Source: UBA6544 sp038131165
GTDB lineage: Bacteria; Pseudomonadota; Alphaproteobacteria; UBA8366
Length of the DNA stretch: 22,148 nucleotides
NCBI GenBank assembly: GCA_038131165.1
Contig: JAYPOZ010000079.1
Span: forward strand, 1 to 22,148
Direction: 5' to 3'
Shown piece after piece: positions 7,703-13,223 of this stretch (the stretch's first letter is position 1; each line of letters starts with the position of its first letter). The position numbers and the translations under genes are program-made. The notes under the pieces are model-generated. The model was not told the DNA's origin, did not search any database, and saw nothing but the letters and a program-made list of their open reading frames with translations.

Positions 7703-7788
7703 CCGAATGCCGATTTCGGGTTCGGGCAGTGTGAAACCGGGCCGGCCAGTGGCGGCCCACTACCATGTCGCTAAAGGAGGATATGGAA
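7703..7788 (+). promoter_or_regulatory. Structured leader of the small Hsp gene, possible RNA thermometer
   Basis: The leader contains a weak hairpin, CCGAA (7703-7707) with TTCGG (7715-7719), and a strong one, GGGCC (7739-7743) with GGCCC (7754-7758) enclosing GCC/GGC. After these comes TCGCT (7768-7772), which fits the UYGCU signature of ROSE-type thermometers, directly before the Shine-Dalgarno AAAGGAGG (7773-7780). Only two bases separate TCGCT from AGGAGG, so the classical closing hairpin does not form in an obvious way. Thermometer function is inference from the gene type, the leader length and this signature. Confidence 0.35.
7773..7780 (+). promoter_or_regulatory. Strong ribosome binding site that fixes the small Hsp start
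   Basis: AAAGGAGG is a near-perfect anti-16S match. It lies 8 bases before ATG 7789 but only 2 before ATG 7783 and downstream of ATG 7765, so 7789 is the real start among three in-frame ATGs. Confidence 0.85.
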
Positions 7789-8244
7789 ATGCGAAATTTT
7801 GATCTTTCCCCCCTGTTTCGGACCACCGTCGGTTTCGACCGCATGGCGCAGTTGATGGATTCGCTCGCGAACGAGCCGACCAACAGCTTTCCGCCCTACA
7901 ACATCGAGACGAGCGGAGAGGATAACTACCGGATCACGATGGCCGTCGCCGGCTTCGGCGAAAGCGATATCGAGATCACGGCAGAAGATTCCCAGCTTTT
8001 GGTGAAGGGCCGCATCGACCGCGGCGAAGACGGGACGGAGCGCAAGTTCCTGCACCGCGGGATCGCCGAGCGCGCCTTCGAGCGCCGCTTCAATCTCGCA
8101 GAGCACGTCGTCGTCCGGGATGCCCGGTTGGAGAACGGCTTGCTGCATATCGATCTTGTGCGCGAAATTCCGGAAGAGAAAAAGCCGCGGAAGATCGCCA
8201 TCGCTTCGAGCGGCCAGAAGGTCCTGGAAGAAAAAGCGGCCTGA
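7789..8244 (+). CDS. ibpA: Small heat-shock protein, Hsp20/IbpA class
   Basis: This 151-residue protein starts MRNFDLSPLFRTTVGFDRM, the opening of IbpA/class A small heat-shock proteins, and continues with PPYNIE. The alpha-crystallin domain spans about 30-130: YRITMAVAGFGESDIEITAED, LLVKGR, FLHRGIAERAFERRFNLAEHV, and GLLHIDLVREIPEEKKPR with the IPEEKKP boundary to the tail. The C-terminal IAIAS may serve as a weakly conserved IxI-type anchor. Such proteins form large oligomers that hold unfolded proteins for refolding by DnaK/ClpB. The start is set by the strong ribosome binding site 8 bases upstream. A sigma-32-like promoter, a long structured leader and a downstream terminator suggest a monocistronic, heat-regulated gene. 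Confidence 0.94.
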   Translation: MRNFDLSPLFRTTVGFDRMAQLMDSLANEPTNSFPPYNIETSGEDNYRITMAVAGFGESDIEITAEDSQLLVKGRIDRGEDGTERKFLHRGIAERAFERRFNLAEHVVVRDARLENGLLHIDLVREIPEEKKPRKIAIASSGQKVLEEKAA

Positions 8245-8248
8245 CGGC

Positions 8249-8283
8249 GGAGTCTCCGCTATCCGCTCTTCGCAGGAGACTCC
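8249..8283 (+). repeat. Perfect 9-bp inverted repeat in the 3' region of the small Hsp gene
   Basis: GGAGTCTCC (8249-8257) and GGAGACTCC (8275-8283) are exact inverse complements separated by 17 bases. The stem begins 4 bases after the stop codon and lies before the terminator, so it would be part of the mRNA 3' end. No T-run follows. It may protect the transcript or act as a processing site; this is inference. Confidence 0.6.
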
Positions 8284-8295
8284 ATACAATCGTCT

Positions 8296-8325
8296 GGGGC
8301 GCGCGGCCATCGCGCGCCCCTTTTT
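8296..8325 (+). terminator. Rho-independent terminator of the small Hsp gene
   Basis: A perfect 10-bp stem, GGGGCGCGCG (8296-8305) with CGCGCGCCCC (8311-8320), has a 5-base loop and is followed by five T (8321-8325). It works for the plus strand only, as no T-run flanks it on the other strand. Confidence 0.92.
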
Positions 8326-8349
8326 CTGTCCGACGGAACGGCCGGAAAT

Positions 8350-8793
8350 CTAGGCGAGGATGGCGAGACCGTCGCGCACCGCATCGGGGACGCGCACCGG
8401 TTTACCGTTCGCGGCATCGACGTAGACATGGATCAGATAACCGACTGCGGCTGGGTCGTCATCGCCTTCGTGGAAGAGCCCGATATCGTATGCGACCGAC
8501 GAATTCCCGAGGCGACGGAGCTTCAATCCCGCCTGTGCCACCTGCGGATAGGTGAATTCCTTCAGGAAGGTGCATTTCGATTCGATCACGATCCCGCGTG
8601 CCCGGTCGTTCCGATAGTCGAGCAAGCCGTTATCGACGAGGAAGCGGTTCACCGCCGTATCGAACCAGGAATAATAGACGACATTATTGATATGGCCGTA
8701 GGCGTCGTTGTCCTCCCACCGGGACGGCAGGTCGATGAACCATCTAAAGTCCTGCCGCTTGGGCTGTTGCCCGGAGTCATCGGCCGCGGTCAT
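8350..8793 (-). CDS. Hotdog-fold acyl-CoA thioesterase (4HBT family)
   Basis: This 147-residue protein carries the hotdog thioesterase signature RWEDNDAYGHINNVVYYSWF near residues 25-44. Asp30 aligns with the catalytic Asp of 4-hydroxybenzoyl-CoA thioesterase (the second Asp of that enzyme's DCDPAG). It is followed by TFLKEFTYPQ and a strand-rich C-terminal half, at normal family length. It would hydrolyse an acyl-CoA or related thioester in the cytoplasm; the acyl group is unknown. The ATG overlaps the TGA of the upstream hydrolase (ATGA), which indicates translational coupling. It is the last gene of the metY operon. A longer open frame extends upstream but lacks family sequence, so the ATG at 8791-8793 is the start. 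Confidence 0.9.
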   Translation of the reverse strand: MTAADDSGQQPKRQDFRWFIDLPSRWEDNDAYGHINNVVYYSWFDTAVNRFLVDNGLLDYRNDRARGIVIESKCTFLKEFTYPQVAQAGLKLRRLGNSSVAYDIGLFHEGDDDPAAVGYLIHVYVDAANGKPVRVPDAVRDGLAILA

Positions 8794-9590
8794 GCGTCCG
8801 CCCCGAGGAATCCGGCAAGCGCCTTCAGGGTTTCGCGCGGCGCCTCGATCATCATCATGTGGCCGGCGCCCGGCAGGACAACAGTTCGGCAGTCGGCGAT
8901 ACTCTCCTGCAAGGCCTTGGCGCCTTTGACGGGAGTCATCCGGTCCGCCGCCCCCAGCAGCAGCAAGGCCGGGCAGGTGACCCGCCCGGCGGCTTCGAGG
9001 CCGTCCGCATAGGCATTCGCCGCCGTCAGGTCGGCCGCCAGGACGCCGGGGCGGGCATGCTCCAGCAATCGGCCGCCACCCCCCATCATCCACATGCCGG
9101 GCGCGATATTGCCTCCGCGGTGTGCGCGTTTGCCAAAGCCCCAACCGACGATAAGCTGCCCCGCAACCGGCTGGTTCGCGGCCGCCGCGTCGAGCAGGTC
9201 CTGATGCACGGGCATTTTCGGCGTGACGCCAAGGAGCGCGAGCTTGGCGATCCGGTCCGGATACCGCCCCGCCGCATCGAGCGCGATCAGCGCGCCCAGC
9301 GAATGGCCGACGAGAGAGGCCTGCTCCAGACCCAAACCGTCCATGAGGCCGACCAGCCAATCCGCGCCCGCGCCGACGCCGCTCAGGGGGGCGCCTTCGC
9401 TCCTGCCGTGACCCGGCAGATCGACCGCGAGTACGTTCCAGCCATGGTGCGCCAGATAGCGCGACTGTTGCTGCCAGACGGTCTGGTCCATCCCGGCGCC
9501 ATGCACGAGAAGGACCGTCGGCTTCTCCACGTCAAAGGGCTTGCCGCCGGTCTGCGCAAAGATCTTCGTGCCGTTTCTGTCAATCCACAC
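8790..9590 (-). CDS. Alpha/beta-fold hydrolase
   Basis: This 266-residue single-domain protein has the alpha/beta hydrolase core: the oxyanion loop VLLVHGAGMDQTVW (His30-Gly31), VLAVDLPGHGRSEG, the nucleophile elbow GHSLG with Ser97, an acid at Asp216 (LGAADRMTP), and the catalytic His244 (GAGHMMMIEAP). All triad residues are present, so it should be an active esterase, lipase or C-C hydrolase; the substrate is not evident. There is no signal peptide. The start is GTG (9588-9590), with AAAGGGGG shortly upstream on the minus strand. It begins 4 bases after the metY stop and overlaps the following thioesterase gene by 4 bp, so the three are one transcription unit. Confidence 0.92.
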   Translation of the reverse strand: MWIDRNGTKIFAQTGGKPFDVEKPTVLLVHGAGMDQTVWQQQSRYLAHHGWNVLAVDLPGHGRSEGAPLSGVGAGADWLVGLMDGLGLEQASLVGHSLGALIALDAAGRYPDRIAKLALLGVTPKMPVHQDLLDAAAANQPVAGQLIVGWGFGKRAHRGGNIAPGMWMMGGGGRLLEHARPGVLAADLTAANAYADGLEAAGRVTCPALLLLGAADRMTPVKGAKALQESIADCRTVVLPGAGHMMMIEAPRETLKALAGFLGADA

Positions 9591-9594
9591 GGGC

Positions 9595-10890
9595 CTACCC
9601 CCTTTGCGAAGCGCGCAGCGCCTGATCCAGATCGGCCATCAGATCCTCCGGATCCTCGAGCCCGATCGATAGGCGAATCATATCCTCGCCAATGCCCGCC
9701 GCGTCCAGTTGCGCCTTGGTCAATTGCTGGTGCGTGGTGCTGGCGGGGTGGAGAATCAGCGATTTTGCATCGCCGACATTTGCCAGGTGCGAGAACAGAT
9801 CCACCCGCTCGATCACCTTCTCGCCGGCCTTGCGGCCGCCCTTGACCCCGAAGCACACGATCGAGCCGGCTCCGCGCGGCAGATACTTCTTCGTCAAACC
9901 CGCGTCGGGGTGGTTCGGCAGGCTCGGATGATTGGCCCAGGCCACCGCGTCGTGCCCGGCGAGAAAAGCCGCGAGCGTCTCCGCGTTCTCGACATGGCGC
10001 GCCATCCGCATGGGGAGCGTCTCCACGCCCTGCAGAATATGGAACGCATTGGTCGGACTCATGCAGGGACCGAAATCCCGCATGCCTTCCAGGCGCGCCC
10101 GCATGATGAACGCCGCCGGACCGTATTCCTCGCTGAAATCGATCCCGTGATAGCCGTCGTAGGGCGCGCTCAAGGTCGAAAACTTACCGCTGGCCGGCCA
10201 ATCGAAGCGACCGGAATCGACCAGCACGCCGCCGATGGCGATGCCGTGTCCGCCGAGCCATTTGGTGGCCGAATGCATGACGATGTCGGCGCCGTGCTCG
10301 AAAGGCCGGCAGAGATGCGGTGTCGCGAAGGTGGCGTCGAGCATCAGCGGCAGACCGGCTTCGTGGGCGATGTCGGCGACAGCCTCGATGTCGAAGACCT
10401 CAAGACCGGGGTTGCCGAGGACTTCGCCGAAGACCAGCCGCGTCTCCGGACGGATCGCGGCGCGCAAGCCCGCATGGTCTCTCGGGTCGACAAAACTCGC
10501 GGTAATGCCGAAGCGCGGCAATGTGTATTGAAACATGTTGGTGGAGCCGCCGTAGAGCGACGCGGACGCCACGACATGGCCTCCTGCCCCCATCAGCGTC
10601 GCGACGCCCAAATGCAGCGCGGCCTGGCCGCTCGACGTGCACAGGGCGCCGACTCCGCCTTCGAGAGCCGCGATGCGTTCTTCCAATACCGCTACCGTCG
10701 GATTGGAAATGCGGCTGTAGATATGACCCGCAGCCTCCAGGTTGAACAAGGCCGCCGCGTGATCCGCATCCTCGAAGACGAAGGAGGTGGTTTGATAGAT
10801 CGGCGTCGCGCGCGCGCCCGTGGCCGGGTCCGGTTGCTGTCCTGCGTGCAGCGCGAGCGTCGCCGGCTTCAGGTGATCGGGTTTGGCCAT
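9595..10890 (-). CDS. metY: O-acetylhomoserine sulfhydrylase / aminocarboxypropyltransferase
   Basis: This 431-residue PLP enzyme of the Cys/Met metabolism family makes homocysteine from O-acetylhomoserine and sulfide. Family marks include TLALHAGQQPDPATGARATPIY at the start, YSRISNPT (58-65), the PLP-stacking region SASLYGGSTNMF, Asp185 in LMLDATFATP, and the Schiff-base Lys210 in HSATKWLGGHG. The length of about 430 residues with the inserted segment around FSEEYGPAAFIMRARLEGM separates MetY from the shorter MetB/MetC/MetZ enzymes. It leads an operon with an alpha/beta hydrolase and a thioesterase, which have no known place in methionine synthesis. I see no SAM riboswitch in its short leader; regulation by the upstream promoter alone is likely. 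Confidence 0.93.
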   Translation of the reverse strand: MAKPDHLKPATLALHAGQQPDPATGARATPIYQTTSFVFEDADHAAALFNLEAAGHIYSRISNPTVAVLEERIAALEGGVGALCTSSGQAALHLGVATLMGAGGHVVASASLYGGSTNMFQYTLPRFGITASFVDPRDHAGLRAAIRPETRLVFGEVLGNPGLEVFDIEAVADIAHEAGLPLMLDATFATPHLCRPFEHGADIVMHSATKWLGGHGIAIGGVLVDSGRFDWPASGKFSTLSAPYDGYHGIDFSEEYGPAAFIMRARLEGMRDFGPCMSPTNAFHILQGVETLPMRMARHVENAETLAAFLAGHDAVAWANHPSLPNHPDAGLTKKYLPRGAGSIVCFGVKGGRKAGEKVIERVDLFSHLANVGDAKSLILHPASTTHQQLTKAQLDAAGIGEDMIRLSIGLEDPEDLMADLDQALRASQRG

Positions 10891-10923
10891 TCTTCGGGTC
10901 CCCAGGAGACATCAAAGAGCGGC

Positions 10924-10951
10924 ACATTATCCGAATCGCCCCCGCGGTCAA
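10924..10951 (-). promoter_or_regulatory. Candidate promoter of the metY operon
   Basis: On the minus strand TTGACC (10951-10946) is followed by GGATAATGT. The best -10 hexamer, GATAAT (10931-10926), has a short 14-base spacer; TAATGT (10929-10924) gives a 16-base spacer but a weaker match. Transcription would begin about 30 bases before the metY ATG. Confidence 0.4.
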
Positions 10952-10980
10952 TGCATGCGCTGAACCTCTGGAGAAACGCC

Positions 10981-11009
10981 AAAAAAAGGGCCGCTAGAAA
11001 AAGCGGCCC
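10981..11009 (-). terminator. Strong rho-independent terminator on the minus strand
   Basis: On the minus strand GGGCCGCT (11009-11002) pairs perfectly with AGCGGCCC (10995-10988) across a 6-base loop, followed by seven T (10987-10981). It lies about 140 bases after the DUF1192 stop and about 90 bases before metY, separating the two. It ends either the DUF1192 transcript or a small RNA. Confidence 0.9.
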
Positions 11010-11080
11010 GAGTCTAGGGAGAAAAATGGATGGAATCCGGGGTAGTGATTCCCTCCGGACGCGCATGGGACAAGCGCGTC
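10981..11080 (-). ncRNA. Candidate structured small RNA or structured 3' UTR
   Basis: Read on the minus strand, three stem-loops follow one another: GACGCGC/GCGCGTC (7 bp, 9-base loop, 11080-11058), GGAATC/GATTCC (6 bp, 9-base loop, 11052-11032), and the terminator stem with seven T (11009-10981). No open frame of note covers it. The layout is typical of a terminator-ended bacterial small RNA of about 100 nt, but it could equally be the 3' end of the DUF1192 mRNA or a cleaved product of it. I do not recognise the RNA family, and it does not match the SAM-II motif I know. Confidence 0.35.
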
Positions 11081-11105
11081 AATGCTCAACCTTAACCGCC
11101 AAGCC

Positions 11106-11121
11106 CTAATAAATGGTTAAC
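11106..11121 (+). promoter_or_regulatory. Near-consensus CtrA-type binding site
   Basis: CTAA (11106-11109), seven bases, then TTAAC (11117-11121) fits the full CtrA box TTAA-N7-TTAAC with one mismatch. A further TTAACC half-site begins at 11092. The site lies just upstream of the minus-strand candidate RNA. Without knowing whether this genome uses the box, this is a pattern match only. Confidence 0.35.
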
Positions 11122-11147
11122 GCCGTGCCGGTGGCGGCCACGAAGGG

Positions 11148-11333
11148 CTAACGCTTGAAAACGGAGGAGGCCGCGATCTTCTGTTCTTCCTTCTTCACGA
11201 TGGCGCCCCGGACCCGTTCGATCTCGGTCTCGAGTTCGCCGATATACTCGTTCAGCTCGGCAATGCCCAAGACATCCAGATCGGCCGGTTTGGGCCGCAA
11301 TGCGCGCGGCAGATCATCCTCTTCTTCGGCCAT
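11148..11333 (-). CDS. DUF1192 family small protein
   Basis: This 61-residue acidic protein starts MAEEEDDLPRALRP and continues with LDVLGIAELNEYIGELETEIERVRGAIVKKE, the hallmark of DUF1192, a small alphaproteobacterial family of unknown function. Residues 20-52 form one amphipathic helix that looks like a coiled coil, so it probably dimerises or binds a helical partner. The end, SSVFKR, is a short basic tail. It is divergent from the quinone oxidoreductase gene with 109 bp between their starts, and it stands alone on its strand until a terminator at 10981-11009. It has no signal peptide. A role cannot be assigned from the sequence. Confidence 0.85.
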   Translation of the reverse strand: MAEEEDDLPRALRPKPADLDVLGIAELNEYIGELETEIERVRGAIVKKEEQKIAASSVFKR

Positions 11334-11366
11334 GATTCACACTCGTTTCGCTCACGTTTCCGCCGC

Positions 11367-11395
11367 TTGCAAGTGTGGTCGCAGCGGGCTAGACC
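11367..11395 (+). promoter_or_regulatory. Candidate promoter for the quinone oxidoreductase gene
   Basis: TTGCAA (11367-11372) and TAGACC (11390-11395) are 17 bases apart, giving a leader of about 40 bases. The -35 match is fair and the -10 match is weak. It sits in the divergent 109-bp gap with DUF1192. Confidence 0.35.
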
Positions 11396-11442
11396 TGCAA
11401 CCCAATTCCGAACATTGATCAGATTCGACGGGAGCGAAAAGC

Positions 11443-12447
11443 ATGTCCTTGCCCGAAACGATGACCGTCATCGAGATTAGCGAATACGGCGGACCCGAGG
11501 TCCTGAAGCCCGCGCGGCGGCCGGTGCCCGAGCCCGGCCCCGGCGAGGTTCTCATCCGGGTCGCGGCAGCCGGCGTGAACCGTCCGGACGCGATCCAGCG
11601 CGCCGGCAATTACCCCCCGCCGCCGGGCCAATCCGATCTCCCGGGCCTCGAAGTCTCCGGCGAAATCGCGGCTTTGGGCGACGGCGTGCAGGATGTCGCC
11701 GTCGGCGACCCGGTCTGCGCGCTCACGCCGGGGGGCGGTTATGCCGAGTACTGCATCGCCCCGGCGGCCCACTGCCTGCCGGTGCCGGATGGGGTCTCCC
11801 TAATCGACGCGGCCGGCGTCCCGGAGACCTGCTTCACGGTATGGCACAATGTCTTCCAGCGGGCGTATCTGCGCGCCGGAGAGCGGTTCCTCGTGCATGG
11901 CGGTTCGAGCGGGATCGGCACCACCGCGATCCAGATCGCAAAGGCGGTCGGAGCCACGGTATATGCGACCGCGGGCTCGGCGGAGAAATGCGAGGCCTGC
12001 CGCAAGCTCGGCGCCGACCTCGCGGTCAACTACCGCGAGGAGGACTGGCCGGCCGTCATCCGCGAACATACCGAAAAACAGGGTGTCGACGTCATTCTCG
12101 ATATGGTCGGCGGCGACTATATCCAGAAGAATATCGACAGCCTGAACTGGGACGGCCGGCTTTCCATCATCGCTTTCCTGAAGGGCGCGAAGGCGGAACT
12201 GAGCCTGAGCCGGTTCATGGTCAAGCGGCAGACCATCACCGCGTCGACCCTGCGCGCCCAATCGGATGCGGCGAAGGCTGCCATCGCCCAGGAATTGCGC
12301 GAAAAGGTCTGGCCGATGTTCGCCCGGGGACAGCTGAAGCCGGTAATCGACTCGACGCTGCCGCTCCAGGACGCGGCGCAAGCCCATGCGCGCATGGAGT
12401 CGAACGCCCATATCGGTAAAATTATCTTGAAGGTCGCGGGCAACTAA
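11443..12447 (+). CDS. NAD(P)H quinone oxidoreductase, PIG3-like MDR family
   Basis: This 334-residue zinc-independent medium-chain dehydrogenase/reductase has an N-terminal GroES-like domain with AAAGVNRPDAIQRAGNYPPP and PGLEVSGEIAALG. Its Rossmann domain begins near 147 with the NADPH motif HGGSSGIGTTA (152-162), followed by TAGSAEKCEACRKLGADLAVNY and ILDMVGG. The C-terminus carries PVIDSTLPLQDAAQAHARMESNAHIGKIIL, typical of the PIG3-like quinone oxidoreductases. It would reduce quinones or enals with NADPH in the cytoplasm. GGGAG (11430-11434) lies 8 bases before the ATG. It lacks the structural-zinc cysteines of alcohol dehydrogenases. It may be co-transcribed with trcR, 127 bp downstream, but that gene also has its own promoter. 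Confidence 0.94.
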   Translation: MSLPETMTVIEISEYGGPEVLKPARRPVPEPGPGEVLIRVAAAGVNRPDAIQRAGNYPPPPGQSDLPGLEVSGEIAALGDGVQDVAVGDPVCALTPGGGYAEYCIAPAAHCLPVPDGVSLIDAAGVPETCFTVWHNVFQRAYLRAGERFLVHGGSSGIGTTAIQIAKAVGATVYATAGSAEKCEACRKLGADLAVNYREEDWPAVIREHTEKQGVDVILDMVGGDYIQKNIDSLNWDGRLSIIAFLKGAKAELSLSRFMVKRQTITASTLRAQSDAAKAAIAQELREKVWPMFARGQLKPVIDSTLPLQDAAQAHARMESNAHIGKIILKVAGN

Positions 12448-12461
12448 TCGGACAGGAAGCA

Positions 12462-12489
12462 TTGCGCGACCGACAACGTGCGGTATAAA
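12462..12489 (+). promoter_or_regulatory. Candidate promoter of trcR
   Basis: TTGCGC (12462-12467), 16 bases, then TATAAA (12484-12489). The -10 is a near-perfect match. Transcription would start near 12496, leaving a leader of about 80 bases before the gene. Confidence 0.5.
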
Positions 12490-12574
12490 TGCGTTAATTG
12501 GGATCAAAAACACCGACAACGCACCATTCCGAACGCATGGGCGGTCGAAAAATCGAAGCGAAACGAGGAACACG

Positions 12575-13171
12575 ATGGCAAAACCGCTGATGCCGCAGGC
12601 AACGGCCGTATGGCTGGTAGAGAACACGGGCCTTTCTTTTCTACAGATCGCGAAATTCTGCCACCTGCACGAATTGGAAGTGCAGGCCATTGCCGACGAG
12701 GAAGTCGCGATCGGCATGCAGGGAATCGACCCGATCACCAACGGTCAGTTGACCCGCGAGGAGATCGCGCGCTGCGAAGCCGACGCGAGCCTGGAGCTGG
12801 AGATGGCCAAGACCGACATTCCGCAGCCCCAGGCGCGGCAAAAGGGTCCTCGCTATACGCCGCTCTCGCGGCGGCAGGAGAAGCCGGACGCGATCGCCTG
12901 GCTGCTGCGCCATCATCCGGAACTGTCGGACGCTCAGATCGGCCGTATCGTCGGGACGACCAAGCCGACCATCAACGCCGTCCGCGACCGCACCCACCGC
13001 AATATGTCCAATCTGCGCCCGCGGAGCCCGGTCGAATTGGGTTTGTGCAGCCATGAAGACCTCTCGCTGGCCATCGAAAAGGGGATCAAGGCCGGCCGTC
13101 AGCCCCGCATCGTCGAGCCGCTGCCGGAAGAGAACACGGGACCAGCCGCCGAGCCGTTCGCCGATTCCTGA
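12575..13171 (+). CDS. trcR: DUF1013 / TrcR family transcription-associated cell-cycle regulator
   Basis: This 198-residue protein starts MAKPLMPQATAVWLVENTGL and matches DUF1013 along most of its length, including AIADEEVAIGMQGIDPITNGQL and RDRTHRNMSNLRPRSPVELGL. The Caulobacter member, TrcR, is reported to track with RNA polymerase and to control cell-cycle genes. Two helix-turn-helix-like segments are visible, at about 10-40 (LSFLQIAKFCHLHELEVQAI) and 105-138 (LSDAQIGRIVGTTKPTINAV), suggesting an internal duplication. The tail after about 176 is Pro/Glu-rich and probably disordered. A GAGGAA ribosome site lies 6 bases before the ATG. It is cytoplasmic and nucleoid- or polymerase-bound by inference from the family. 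Confidence 0.9.
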   Translation: MAKPLMPQATAVWLVENTGLSFLQIAKFCHLHELEVQAIADEEVAIGMQGIDPITNGQLTREEIARCEADASLELEMAKTDIPQPQARQKGPRYTPLSRRQEKPDAIAWLLRHHPELSDAQIGRIVGTTKPTINAVRDRTHRNMSNLRPRSPVELGLCSHEDLSLAIEKGIKAGRQPRIVEPLPEENTGPAAEPFADS

Positions 13172-13223
13172 AGCCGGAATTGCGCGGCGTCTCGCGGACC
13201 GCTATCGCATACGGGGAGCGGCC

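Noticed and set aside
7765..7788. Upstream ATG starts for the small Hsp gene (7765, 7783)
   Set aside because: Both would place the strong Shine-Dalgarno inside the gene or too close to the start; 7789 also gives the conserved MRNFDLSP opening.
8350..9360. Longer thioesterase start, giving 336 residues
   Set aside because: The extra 189 residues are the wrong-frame reading of the alpha/beta hydrolase gene; the thioesterase signature begins after the ATG at 8791-8793.
10891..10980. SAM-responsive riboswitch ahead of metY
   Set aside because: The predicted leader is only about 30 bases, and the SAM-II core motifs I know are not present there.
9709..11109. 466-codon plus-strand open frame
   Set aside because: It is antisense to metY, Arg-rich and without a domain or ribosome site.
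13053..13223. Upstream start for the WD40 protein inside trcR
   Set aside because: The added residues are Arg/Ser-rich with no family look, and the signal peptide would no longer be N-terminal.
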